Notes: a model not told the origin generated them from the sequence alone. Shown: positions 24,043 to 39,000, numbered from the stretch's first letter. The stretch: DNA of 64,000 bases from Athripsodes cinereus (GCA_947579605.1 OX388325.1:12147572-12211571); one strand, 5' to 3'. Program-made: numbers and translations.

Positions 24043-27000
24043 GTAAGTATAATGCATCCCATAAAAATTGAAGTAATACCAAAGTGGAATAAATGCTGTG
24101 GAGATGACTCGACTGTCCACTCCCATAACTCAACGAATAGATTATATTCGTGAAATAGCCATTTTTGTAAATTGATTATAATTTATGCTTCAAAAACACA
24201 ACAGAAAGTGAAATATACCTACTATAAATATAATAATTCCACTGTTAAAGTCATACACGTTGTCTCTGTTCCATTCAATAGTTTAACAAATTCCAAATAT
24301 TTATTTGTGGAATTGAAAATTGGTAAGTTCCTACCTATATTATTTTTTTCTATTCCTAAATATCTATATACCTATTTAAAAGAAAGTCGCGCTAAAAAAT
24401 GCCTCAATATTCCATCATGAAAATTGATATTTTAATATAATTAAAAAAAAAAACATCTGCTTCTTCATTAATTTTAAATCCGCATCTGCATCTGCATCCG
24501 CATTCTAAAAAAGATTTACGCCAGAACCGTATCTGCATCCGCAGCATCTACATAAGTGACATCCGTTACAATCCTAATAGATATTATTTTAAATAAAGGG
24601 GTGCACCTATTTTGGGTGATATGCCACAAGTATTGTAAATTTACAATAATAGGCAGGAAATCGCGCTTACCTACAAGAAAAAAAAGTGCTAGGTATATTA
24701 ATAGTTTTGTCATAACAATTGGTTTGCAAAATCTAATTGAAAAAATATCTTTATCTATGTAATATTTCATTATTTTGTTTGTTTTACAGATAAAATATCT
24801 TTATCTATGTAATATTTAATTATTTCATTTGTTTTACAGATAAAATATCTTTATCTATGTAATATTTAATTATTTCGTTTGTTTTACAGATAAAATATAT
24901 TTATCTATGTAATATTTAATTATTTCGTTTGTTTTACAGATACTCCATATATATATGAAGGTGACATAATTCTGAGTCCAAGACAATTCTACGAAATAAA
25001 AAAATACCAAGATAAAGTATTACACCACATATACAACAGATACAAAAGGAATGCTCCTGATAGTCAAGTGGCTGAAAATCGTTTTATTCCCAAAGATGGT
25101 AAGTTGATACCTACAATGTTTTGGTAGGTATACTCTCAGAATAAAAACGTGTTAGTTGGAAGACATTGCAATCTAGCGATAAACTCGCCATCTGTAAGTG
25201 TAAATGGGTTGTAATAACAAAGATGAATGTAAATAAATTTCGATGGTTTGGGCATGTGGAAAGAATGAATGAGAACAGAATGATCAAGAAGATATATTTG
25301 GCTGAGAGGAATAGCGCTCAGAGACGTGGCCGTCTGAGAAACAAATGGCGAGATCATTTAAATCAAATCCCACAGGACGGTCACGTGTTGAGCACATTGA
25401 ACAGGGGAGCATGCATGAAGAATTATATGACAGCACTGAGACCATAACAGCTTTTGGCCATGGCGAACAGTAAAAAAAAATATATATCTACTACTATTAC
25501 TTCCATACTGTCGTGGCATATCCTATAAGTGGTATATCAGCGGACTAACTGCGTACAATAAACATGCAGATCATCCTCTTCGTGTCAAAAAAACAATCAA
25601 AAAAAAAAAAAAAAAAAAAGGTCATTCATAACTAGTGACATGCCTCATTGCTGAGTCGCAGATGATAATTGTCTTTTATAGGAGGTTTTATGAGCCTTAT
25701 ACAGAATACTGGAAAACTTAGAAAAAGAGTGAAAGATTATGACTTGACAAGATTCACATTATATTCAATAGCTTGTTTACTGACATACAGCGCAACGAAT
25801 ATATTGTTTTATTACGTCACGTACAGAAAAAAATCATAAGCTCATTTTTAAATTCAAATTGTTTTTGGAAAATATCAAAACTAGCGTTATTAAAAAGATC
25901 ATAGCTTTCATTTGTGGTAAATAAATAGTTTTTTTTTTGTATTGCAGGAGATTTCAAAACTGGTGCTACACACGGACAAAAAGATAAACGTGTGCGTAGG
26001 AACGTTGTAAGAAGAGCAAATGATAAATGGCCCAACAAAACAGTCATTTATAAATTAGATGACAAATTCAGTGAGTGTTCATTTTTTTGTAAACGTTTCT
26101 TTCTGCAAGACAAAAAGTTAAATCAAGAGCGCATCCGGGATGTTTCTCGGAGGGAAATAGCTACTGTTTCTACTACTATATTTTGTGACCCTGTTTTCTT
26201 TAAGCTTCCACAATATGGCGCAAAATTCAAATAAGTTTTTAGGGTTTGTGGTGATCTTGACAAACTTGTTCTTCTGTGTTTGTGGGTTTGCAGCCGCTTG
26301 TTTGTTGCATATGTATTCTACGTTTTCTGTAGAAAATAGAAATTCCCTACAGAAAACAGGAACTCAGATGATGTAAGAGGAGAGAAGACCTGAAGATGGC
26401 CCCAGTAAATGAACCGAAACGTAAGATACCAACATACCCAACAAACACATGGAAACGTAAGATACCAACATACCCAACAAACACATGGATACAAACCCAT
26501 AAACACAGAAGAACAAATTTACTAAAATTATAAATTCTTTTCAAATTTTTGACACTATATATAAACAATCACAATTTGGGGTTAGTTGGAAGAGATCGCG
26601 CCTTTGCGATAAACTCGTCCTCTGTATATTGATTGTATTTAATTTGAATGTTTACCTTTTATGTAATTGTTTTTAATCAATCTACAGTAAAGAATGAATA
26701 AATAAATAAATATAAATACTTTTTGACCAACTTCAAACAAAAATATGCTTTCCTACATTGCAATAAGGTCTATCATAAAATTCCTATAAACAAACAAAGA
26801 ATAACACGTGAGATAGCAACTAGTTAGGTGCGGTGTCTCTTTTTAACATATTGCCGCGAATAACTTGCCCTCTGTATAATGATTGTATTGAAAACTAGAT
26901 GTTCCTTCCCGGCGTCGCCAGGGTTAATTTCATAAAAAAAACATTGATATAACACATATGACAGGTAGAACAAATAAATTGTCGGGTGCAACTGTGGCGT

Positions 27001-30000
27001 GCACGCCACAGTTTAGCCGTTCCACGGTTCAGTCGATATTAAATATTTACATATCATGTAAATATTTAATATCGACTGAATATCGTGTAATCATGACGTG
27101 TCCAGAGCTGAAAATATGCCAAATTGTGCGCTTAAATCCTGTACAAATCGATCTGTAAAGGTCAAAAAAGTGATGGAGTGACATTTCACCGGTAAGTAGA
27201 ATTTATTGATCATATTTATTTAATTAATTTAAGCATTTTGAATTTTTAAATTAAATTTATAAAATTCACACCATTTAAAATTATTCAAAATAATTTGAAT
27301 TCTTTCTATCTCTGTCACTCCTTGCTGTTGTAATGTAGTGTGAGTGGTAAAGAAAAACTTATATACCTATATTATTATTTACGCTGTAGTCAAGTCTACC
27401 AAAAGTACCTAAGCCGAAATACACAGTACATAATGGGAATGTATATCTATCTCTTCTGCTCACGTTGTAATGGAAGGCGTGTAAACGAGAAGATATATTA
27501 ACATTAAACACTATTTCTAAATATTGTTTATATATTAAATAAATAATGTATAGGGTTAAGGGTTGTCACTACAACGAAAAATATTTGTTTGGCTTTTTTA
27601 TAAAAACGTTAAATAATGTACGAAAACTAATTTTAGTTTTTGAAATCATGCTGATCTGTTAATTAATGAAAAAAACGTATAATTGTAGATTTCCGTGTCC
27701 ATCTCATATAAGAGAGAAAAGTGGATATAATTTGTCCAAGAAGACCGCAAGGACATTCCTGGCTACCAAATAATCATACTACTATAATATGTTCTCATCA
27801 ATTTAAAGAAGATGACTTCTACGATACAAAAAAGGGAAATTAATGTTTCTTGAAAAAGACAGGAAAAATGGTGGAATAAAATTGATGTCTCAACATAACT
27901 CCTTTATCTTGTAATATTTTTTTTTTAAAAGGCTATTGCCGTATATTAAATAAATTAAAAAAAAATATTCCTCTCTTTTATTTTGTTTAATTGTGTATAC
28001 CTACTTATTAACCATCATATTATTATTATTTGTTTTATATTATTTATTTATTTTATTTATTCATTCTTTACTGTACATTGATAAAAAACAATTACATAAA
28101 AGGTATACATTCAAATTAAATACAATCAATATACAGAGGGCGAGTTTATCGCAAAGGCGCGATCTCTTCCAACTAACCCAAAAGTATTAACTTAAAAAAA
28201 TAAACAAACATAATATATGATGAAAATAAAAAACATACACACATATATATAAAAAGGGAGAGACTGCAAAAAAAAAAAAAAAACAAACATGCATGCATAA
28301 AGGGAAAGGAAAAAGGGGGGAAAAGGGGGGGGGGTTAGGAGTGATGGGTTTCAGGTTTCAGAGGCTGTGTTTGTGTTTGTTGAAATCATTTTGTCCTTAA
28401 CGGCTCGCTTGAAAGACGTCAGACTTTGAGTCAGCCTAAATTTTGAAGGGAGATTATTCCAGCAACGAGCACCCTGAACTGCAAAAGATTATTTGGTAGT
28501 TGCTAAATTATTTTGCCTTGCACTCATGCTAATGTGTATGTGTAGGTACTTTTATAATATATTTTTCTCTGAATATTATTGTTTTTATTGTATATTATGT
28601 CAAAGGCCTATATAGCCGTTCATTGTTTAAATAAATAAATATACCTATAAATACATGTTATTTTTCGGAAGTATTCACAACCCTGTTCAACAAAAAGTTA
28701 GATGCATTCGATTTTGCGACACAAATTTTGTTCGTCCTCTGTCATATCTAGTGTTAACATAATAGATCAATGAAAAAAAATCATTTTGGCAACACGACTT
28801 GTCAGTGGAACTGTCATACAAATGTCTCTTTCATACAAAAATACAATCCAAATTAGCGAACTTTCCAAAAATTTTCTTTCATGCAAACCGTCTCCTGATA
28901 ATTACGAACACAACAAAAAAGAATCAAAGAATCAGTCAATTCGGTTCAGCCTTTCTCAAGTTATGGGAGAACATACATGGTCAATCCATTTTTATTTATA
29001 TAGACAACTGTTATTCTTTGTAAATTTGCTTGTAATCAATGTACAGTTTGTTGGGTCAGTTGGAAGATATCGCGTGCCTGCGATAAACTCGCCCATTGTG
29101 CAAAATTATTCGTTTATACCATGTATTCTTATTATCCCGTGGAGCACCCGGTAAAGAATTGGTCTCCCACTCTTCTCCATAAGTTTTCGAGTGTCCTGTA
29201 AAAGGCAGGTGTTCGAAAAAATAAGACATTTTACATCTCAAATTCGGCGATGAGGTTTGCCACCCATCCTGAATGTCTTAATTTTATATTGGCACGGAGA
29301 AGACAGCTTGCATGTTTTATATGCGGCTGGTCTGCTGGCTGCCCCACTTGTGGGATATGCCGTGATGGTATAGTAGTAGTAGTAGTTCTTATTATTTGTA
29401 TCCACTTCACTTTATTTTAATTTTTCCCAATATGGGCTATTTTTGTTTCTTTTTTGTTTATTGTTCCAACGAGGCGACTTATGTTGATCTGTTCTTCGGG
29501 TCGCCTCTGAGGAAATGAAAGTGATGTGTGCAAATTCGGATAAATAGGAGTCTCCGACTCCTGAGATATCCGAGTGTGTAGAGGTTCTTTCAATGTATTT
29601 GTATCCAAATATTTTGTACAATAAAGTTTTTTATTATTATTATTACAGTAAAGAATAATATTAATTATAAATAAAACACTTAAGTTAAAGTAGGTATATC
29701 CACAGTGACTTTTTATTGGACGCAATAAAAAGTCACTGTGGATATACTTTAAAATAAGTGTTTTATTTTAATTAATTCAACATGAATTTCCACCAAGTAC
29801 CTACCGTCGGTTGAAAATATCAAAGAATAATTTAGTTAAAAAATGCCATTACATAATAAAACCTATGGAGACACGTGAAGTGTCTCATCAGGGTTTATAA
29901 GAGAGAATATCAAAGCTTTCGACAAGTCGCCCGGTCGCTTAATTGGACAAAGCACTCCACGCTACAAGATGGGATTGTGGGTTCAAGTCCCGTCCGGGGC

Positions 30001-33000
30001 ACTACCGAATAAGGTGACGTTGTCTTTTCTAAATTGAAAGAAGGAAAGTGGCCGGTGCTAGAGTTAACGGTGCAACTGTGCAATATTGTGCTAAAATGCT
30101 GGTGCACAATACCATTCTGGTACCGTCACTTAAGTATGCAAGCGAGACATGGACGTAGCTGAAGAAGGACGAAAGTGGAATAAATGCAGTGGAGATGCGA
30201 TCATTGAGAAGAATGGTTGGTAAAACGCTGCGTGATAGAGTGAAGAATGAGGATATTAGAAGAATGAGTGGATGCAAGAAGAGTGTTGTGGACAGAATGC
30301 GCGTGAATAAACTACGGTGGTTTGGACATGTTGAACGAATGAACGAGGTAAGAATGATAAAGAGGATATACTTGTCTGAAAGAAAGGGTGTGAGGAAACG
30401 CGGGCGTCCGAGAACCGCGTGGCTTGATCACGTGGATCAAACTCTCAAGGACGGTCGCGTGTTGAGTAAGAGGAACCGACGTGCGTGTATGAGAAACTGT
30501 ATGAATGTGGAGGAAGCAAAGGAAGTGTGTAAAAATAAATCTGTCTGGCTTTCCGTTCTCTCTGCCCACCCCACTTGGGACACAGCGTGAGGGTATAGTA
30601 TAGTATAGTCTTTTCTAAACTTTATATGGTAGTTTTGTCAGTTTTGTGTGTTAAATTTATATAGGGTTTATTATTATTTTTACTTTCAGGTGAAGAAGAG
30701 AGAAGTATTATTCTAAAAAATATGAAGACAATAGAGGATAACTCTTGTGTGAAATTCACTGCCTATAATACATTTGCAAATGTGTTCACTAATGTAGTGA
30801 AGATTGTAAAGAATGTAAGATTGATTCATTTATTTTACACTACGTAATCATCATCGGATGCATCACTACATAAAACAGATTACACAACAGATATATATAA
30901 GGTGAAAGTTTTACTCCATTTCACTGCGTACAGTTGGGCAGAGACTTGGCTCATGCCTTTGCATGTGGAACGAAACTTGGCCCGTCACCATAATAATGCA
31001 GTTTGGATTTGTAGAAAAGATGTTGTGTTTCTACATTGCGCGTGTGTGACATCACAGGACCATCTCACAAAATGACACCTTTCATATGAATTTCTAACAG
31101 TATTTCAAACATCCCATCGCTGTTTCACTCCCACTTATCATAATTATTGTTCATCATACCGTTATTCAAAAAAAAATAGATTATAACATACAGCACTCTG
31201 TACCAGACCTTGTCCTTGTCTGTACCTTGTGAAAACTGAGACCAAAAAAAAAGAAATTTATCGCCAGCAGTTGTTACACTAACGGTTATTTCTGTTGTTT
31301 TCGAGTGTCCTGTAAAGTGTCTGCAATCACATTTGAGATTTATAAGAGGGAATGTCAAAGTCTTCGGAATGCAGCTCAGTAGCTTAGCTGTCTTTTCTAA
31401 GCCTTGTGTGATAATTTCATGTATTTACATAATTAAAATTACAATAAATAAGTAACGTAAATTTCAGCCAGTGGAATCAGTGTCTACAAAATGTAAAGAT
31501 GAAATAATAAACATTTGTATTAAATACCCAAGTCCTTGAGATGGATGCTCTATTAAACGGAGCAAAATAAATCATTTGACATACGTATTACGTTTTCAGG
31601 ATAAAATGGCCTGTCAATCATCCACAGGGTATGACAAAGAAGATAAAAGGCAAATGCAACTCAGCGAGAGATGTTTTCATGAGCCCGGGACAATTCTACA
31701 TGAGCTACTACACACTGTAGGTTTCTGGCACACACAGTCGCATCCTAATAGAGATCACTATATAATCGTACAATGGAATCAAATATCAAGCGGTAAGTTC
31801 CCTCCACATCTTATATTATAGCCTCTGCAATTCTAACATTCCTATTTTAAAAATTTAAATGTCAAATCTAGTTGTCAAAGGCTTCCATGAGTAGATCCTA
31901 TTAAAAAAGTAAGTAAACTTCAAACTTTTTCTACAATTCTTCCTTTTCTGCTTGCAGTAGATCATTGACCTGTTTGTTCGGAATTTGTTTCCTCTTGCGA
32001 CGCTGAAGACCAACTATCCTTCCATCTTTTATGACGTGGCCTTCCAGGCAATCTTCTTTCCTCCAGAACCGTCTTCTCTTTCTGCTCCACCGAACGATAT
32101 TATTATCCCTATTATACTTATCACTAAAACTAAACAAATGATGGCTTCACCCTTTTTACTACCAATACTCTTCTAAATGCAGAATGTGTTTTCTTACATC
32201 CTACCATTGAAGAACTCAGCACTAAACTGGAACGCCTGTAGAATGCTTGTATTCAATTTATTTTTCATCTGAGAAAATATGACCACTTCTTTCAATTCCA
32301 AACGGGACTCAAATGGTGATTTATTTATTTTATTTATTTATCATCAATTTTCTACGTGGACAAAGCATAATACAAACAACAAAAATAGGTAATCTAGTTA
32401 ACAATAATAATCGTTTAACCATGTTAGTACCTGGCCCCCTAGTCAAAACACATTTTAGCGTTATGAAGTCGTTCGACTACAAACGAAATTACGACAATCT
32501 ACCTACATGTACCATATAATTATGCGTTATTGTTGCAATTATAGTCGTAATTTCGTTTGTAGTCGAACGACAAGTGACGCTAAAATGTGTTTTGACTAGG
32601 GCTGCTGGCCCCCTAGTCAAAACACATTTCAGCGTTATGAAGTCGTTCGACTACAAACGAAATTACGACAATCTACCTACATGTACCATATAATTATGCG
32701 TTATTGTTGCAATTATAGTCGTAATTTCGTTTGTAGTCGAACGACAAGTGACGCTAAAATGTGTTTTGACTAGGGCTGCTGCACTCTTCACTTAATCAAC
32801 ACTTTCACTATATATAATTCACCAAAACATTTCGATTCTAAATTTTAAGCTCAAAATGTCATTGCTTCTCACATAACTGTCTCTGTTTGGCTTCTTAGTA
32901 TGTAGTTTTTCAAATATTTTTTAAATTGATCAATATTATTCAGTCGCTTAATATATTATCTGGTAGTGAATTGAACAATCCAATAGCTGTATACAAAAAA

Positions 33001-36000
33001 CTATTTCTCTCTCTGTTCGTTCTAGGATTTTCAGGTCGAATATCTCTTGCAGTCCTTGTATTTCTTGAGTGTACACTAGTAGGTATTCATCTGTACCTTA
33101 AAATTGGTTTTAATCAAGTAAGTTATCTTTCAAGGAATCCCGCACGAGTTACGCAATTTGTGCTTCCTTTTTAATACTCCTAAGCATGAAGCTCCCGATA
33201 TCTCTTTCAACGATTTGTTCCTCTCTCCTCCAAAGGTCTTTGGTTAAGGTCCCAAAAGAGTTGGCTCCTTGTATTGCCACCTCACAGTACATCATCTTTC
33301 ATTTACGTGTATATTTCAATCTGAAACAACCTCCTCAGTAATAATAGATATTTTACATCAATAACATGAACAAAGTTTGGAAGGCGTCTAAACTCAGCAT
33401 CAGGACGAAATGTCGCTTGTTCAATGCGTGCATAATCCCGATCCTTCTATATGGCTGTGAGTCTTGGCACTTAACCAAGGCTCAAGAGCGGAAGATACTA
33501 AGCTTTGAAAACAAGTGTCGCTTACAAAGATTTTGGATGTCAAATGGTATGAACATGTCACAAATGATGCTGTGCGCCGACGCACGGGACATGTTCTGAA
33601 AATGCCCAATGATAGTTGGCCAAAAAGAACACTGTTCTTCTGTCCGCAAGGGTTCCGTCGGCCCGGGTGTCCCTCTTTCACAATACACCGTTCCTATGAC
33701 AACGACAGCAGGGAATGTCATGGAAAGAGGTAACGCAATTGGCGCAGAGACGCTCTGAAGGAGGAGGCTGGTTTCTGCTCTGTGCTCTTGAGAGGAGCAT
33801 TGAGGGTGATGAATGAATCAATCAATCAATCTATTTGCGTATTCAACACACAACATCAAATCATTTCGTCAACTTCCTAACCCCTCATAAACAACCCCCC
33901 ACCTCTTTAATAGTACACGCATAGTACTCATTTAGATACATATTATGTACCTATACACATAAAAGTTTATGATTGTCAATACTGAGATTGAAATAAACTA
34001 TACCTTTACATTTCTTGACATACATACGTATTTTTATTTTATTTTTAATGTCTGTTTTTGTTTGTTTAATTTCTGATTAACTGGAAAGAATTGCTTCATG
34101 GCAAAATGTTTGCTTTTTATACAAAATTTATATTTACAATTAAGTGTTTCATTATTAAGATCTGTTCTGTGGAGTCTTCCGTAAAAAAGTAGGTCTTCAG
34201 TATCCACTGTAAAGCACTTAAGTATTACAGGCAGGCAATAAAAGTGCTTGATACTAGAGTGAATAGTGAACTTCAGTATTATATTGTAAACAATGACAAT
34301 GCATCTATTCAATGCGAGATTTTAAAATGTAAAAAAATGGATTGTACTCCAAGTTCAAAAATTGGACACTCGTAGCGTTAGTAGTCCGTTCCTTTGTCGA
34401 CAGCCAACCAACAAAACAATTTGAAAATAATAAAACAAATATTTGCAACATAATACATTTTGTATATTTTAATATTTATTTTATACTACTACTACTACTA
34501 CTACTACTATACCATCACGGCATATCCCACAAGTGGGGTAACCAGCAGACCAGCTGCATATAAAACATGCAAGCTGTCTTCTCCGTGCCAACATAAAATC
34601 AAGACATTCAGGATGGGTGGCAAACCTCATCGCCGAATTTAAGATGTAAAATGTCTTATTTTTTCGAACACCTGCCTTTTACAGGACACTCGAAAACTTA
34701 TGGAGAAGAGTGGGAGACCAATTCTTTACCGGGTGCTCCACGGGATAATTTATTTTATACATCTTTCATTACACATATTTAATAAGATACAATGTATTGA
34801 ACTACAAAATGTACAAGAAATAGTTGTACAAAATGTACAAGAAATAGTTGTACAAAATGTACATGGTGCACCTTTCCACTATTAGTTATAACAAATATTC
34901 AAAATTTTCGTTACACCTTTGTTGAAAGAGATTCATCATCAATTCCGGATACCGCAGAAGTCTGGGGACTTCCATTTAACCTTAGTAACAATTTTCTGTG
35001 TAGCGCCTAGCAATGAATTGGTTTCCCTATCTTTTTCGTAAATTTTTCAGTGTTCTGTAAAAAGCAGTTATTTTACATCTTAAATTCTGAATGTCTTATA
35101 CTTGTAATGGCACGGAGAGGACAATCTATATGTTTATTACATGCGGTTAGTCTGCTGGCTACCCCACTTGAGGAATACGACGTGCATGTGTAGTAGTAGG
35201 TACTAGTACCTATACTTAATTATTATTTATTTAATTTTGCATTAATAAATGTCTTGTAAAAGGCGGATGTTCGAAAAAATAAAAACTTTTACATCTATAA
35301 TTCAGCGATGAGGTTTGCCACCCATTCTGAATGACTTATACTTTTATTGACACGGAGAGGACAATCTATATGTTTATTACATGCGGTTAGTCTGCTGGCT
35401 TCCCCACTTGTGGTATACGACGTGAACACCATCATAAAAATAATCGAAGTTTTGTTGCATTCCCCTGAACTAAAAAATCCCCATATAATAAACACGCAAG
35501 CTGTCCTCTTCGTACCAATATAAAATCAAAACATTCAGGATGGGTGGCAAACCTTATCGTTGAATTTAAGAAATAAAATGTCTTTATTTTTTCGAACACC
35601 TTTACAGGACACTCGAAAACTTACGGAGAAGAGTGGGAGACGAATTCTTTACTGGGTGCTCCACGGGATGAAAATTAACTCATTTAACTAACCCTTTCTT
35701 TTTTTCCATACAAAATATTATAATACATAAAAATTTGATTTGATGTTTACTTTCACATAGGTATCATAATTTATTAGTCAAGGAGATTGTGGCGTATTTG
35801 GTAATAGAAATGAGAGAACTACTAACGCTACGAGTGTCCAATTTTTGAACTTGGAGTACAATCCGTTTTTTTACATTTTAAAATCTCGCCTATTCAATAT
35901 GTAAAGACCATCTGCTCAGTGTGTGCTCCGGTAATAGTGTACCAAATATGGTGCACAATACCATTCTAATACCGATACTTATTAGTGATAATATGTAACC

Positions 36001-39000
36001 AATATTAGTATTGGGTAAAAGTACCTGATACCTCCCCGGAACATTGTAGAAAAAGTTACTGCAAGGCAGTGGCGTAGCTAGGGTCATCTGCGCCCGGGGA
36101 CATGGCACAAAGTCTGCGCCCCTTCTCGGAGCCCCCAAGAAAATTTTGAAATTTTACGGTTTTTCGTTTTTTTTTACATTTTCGAAGCATGAAGCATTAT
36201 GAAGAATAATATTTGAACCCGATCTAATCTTTGTTAATAAAAAACGCCATCAGCAATCCTGCAATGTGGGTGTGTTATTTTGTTTATGAGTGGAATGGCG
36301 CCCCTTAATGCTCAATGGGGGCGCCAAAATCGTGTTGTCAACTGGATTGTATTGAAGATATTTGTGTAGCTTCAAAATTCAATCTTGCAAACGTATTTAG
36401 GATACATTAGTTTACATCAAAATAAAATTAAACAAATTGTTTTAATACTCACTTTGGCGCCCCCTAATGTGGCGCCCGGGCACATATGTCCCCCCTGCCC
36501 CCCCCCCCAAGCTAGCCACTGCTGCAAGGAAATATTCTTTAAGAAAACCAAGGAGTTTTGAAATATTTTAAATTACTATACCATTTTGAAAATTAGACAA
36601 TGACGAAAGTGGAATAAATGCTGTGGAGATGCCATCATTTAGAAGAATGGTTGGTAAAACATTGTAGACGAAGTGAGGAATGAGGATAATTGAAAAAATT
36701 GTGTATGCAAGAGGAGTGTTGTAGATAGAATGCTTGTAAATAAAATGCAATGTACATGGAGGAATGTGGAGTGAATGGATGATAAATGAATGACAAAGAA
36801 AATGCATTTATCTAAAAGAAGGGTTGCATGAAAGCTGAAACGTCCGAAAATAAGTATATAAGGATCAATAAGGTGTTCCCACCTCTCTGCCTGCCCCACT
36901 TAGGATATGACGTGAAGGTATAGTAATTGTATAAAGGAGATATGTTTTTTTTTCAGATAGTGTTCACAATTTTATTAAAATGCCCGGATATATGGTGACC
37001 AACAATGGAGTACCTTATGATTGTTCAAGCATTATGCATTACAACATGTACGACACAAAAACAGACTTTACAATAAATAATCCAGTGTTTACTGTTCAAA
37101 ATGACCATGTAAGTATAATAGACACAATGATATTATAGAGGTATAACAAGACTGCGCACTAGAGTGCTGTTTGTGATGTGAGATTCTTTAATTTTTATTT
37201 CCCGTTTCCCGGAAAAAAAAAAACACAAATTATTATAATAATAATAATAATAATAACACCTACCACAATCATCGTGCCTATAGTGTTGTCTGTGAATGGT
37301 TTAATACCTAAGAGTCTGTCAAGCAATCTCAGAAAACTGGGAGTAGATGACAGGCTCAAATACAGCATGCAGAAGGCCGTACTTCTATCGTCCACCAGGA
37401 TAGTAAGAAGGTTTTTGTCCCTGTAGCTCTGTAAGTGATCTTCCATGATTGTACTATTTCATAGAACATCATGGAAGAATCAACTCGAATAATGTTGGGG
37501 TTCTACATTTTGAATATAAATTTATTTTAATATTTTATGGTTTTTATTATTTAATGTTATATTTAAATTTTATTGTTAATCTTATATTGTGTTATCTTCC
37601 GCGATATCTTCCATCTAACCCAATAGAATAATAAACAAATGGAAAAAAAATATATATGTAAAAATAAAAATAATAATAAATCTTTAAGAACATAGAAACT
37701 AAAATATGTAATACATATTATTAAGTAGTTAAAAAAAAAAAATAGTAATAAACTATAATAAATAATACATACATACAAATAGATACTAAAATAAATACTG
37801 TAAATATAATACATACATACATGAAAAAAAAAATATACATATATATATATATACATATATATATATGTATATATGTCATTAATGGAATGCATGTTGCACA
37901 TGCATTTCGAATGAAAATTAGATCATACAGTCTTTCATAATATGCGATACTCCTCGCATACTGGATTAAACGTTGTGTCGGCCATTCTGCGAGATGGTCC
38001 TGATGATACACATGATCACAATGTTGAAACACAACACCTTTTCGACGAATCCAATCTGCATGTTTTGGTGACAAGCCGTGCCTCGTCCCGTATGCAAAGG
38101 CAAGAGCCAAGTCTCTGCCAGACTGTACGCAGTGAAATGGAGTAAAACATTCATCTCATATATATATATATATATATATNNNNNNNNNNNNNNNNNNNNN
38201 NNNNNNNNNNNNNNNNNNNNNNNNNNNNNNNNNNNNNNNNNNNNNNNNNNNNNNNNNNNNNNNNNNNNNNNNNNNNNNNNNNNNNNNNNNNNNNNNNNNN
38301 NNNNNNNNNNNNNNNNNNNNNNNNNNNNNNNNNNNNNNNNNNNNNNNNNNNNNNNNNNNNNNNNNNNNNNNNNNNNNNNTGACGGGCCAAGCCTTGTTCC
38401 GTATGCAAAGGCATGAGCCAAGTCTCTGCCCGACTGTACGCAGTGAAATGGAGTAAAACCTTCACCTTCATACTGTCTCCTGCGTAAAATCAAATGATCT
38501 TTCATTCATGAGGTGCATGTTGTACATGCATTTCGGATGAAAATTGGATCATACAGTCTTCATAATATGCGATGCTCCTCGCATACTGGATTTGATGTTG
38601 TGTCGGCCATTATGTAAGATGGTCCTGATGAGACACATGCGCCAATGTCGAAACATAACATCCCTTCGACAAATCCAAACTGCATGTTCCGGTGACGGGC
38701 CAAGCCTCGTTCCGTATGCAAAGGCAAGAGCCAAGTCTCTGCCAGACTGTACGCAGTGAAATGGAGTAAAACATTCATCTCATATATATATATATTTATA
38801 AATAAACTAAAAAATAATTATTATTATTATAAGTGCAACACACGTGTTGGGGAAGGAGGGGTTAAGGGGATGGACTGCTCATTGTGAATGAATACACGAG
38901 AAGAAAGAAGAAAAAAAAAATGTATGTAAGGACGAATCTATGTAACGACAAAAATGACTAGTGAACATTGATCTTCCTCTTGAAAGTATTAAAAGACATA

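Noticed and set aside
26385..26425. Hammerhead in CTGAAGATGGCCCC...CCGAAACG
   Set aside because: The CTGATGA core is changed and stem II pairs poorly; at best a decayed relic.
26318..26568. Hydrophobic 62-73 codon frames on the minus strand
   Set aside because: They arise from the 36-bp tandem copies and show no gene structure.
29926..30003. Functional tRNA gene
   Set aside because: A- and B-box-like sequences are present, but the acceptor stem and anticodon arm do not pair properly and it continues into retroposon sequence.
31931..32137. 68-codon basic frame on the minus strand
   Set aside because: It resembles a fragment of a LINE tail only vaguely and has no splice sites that fit a gene; not strong enough to list.
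38078..38505. Long frames across the N run
   Set aside because: They are created by unknown bases in the assembly gap.
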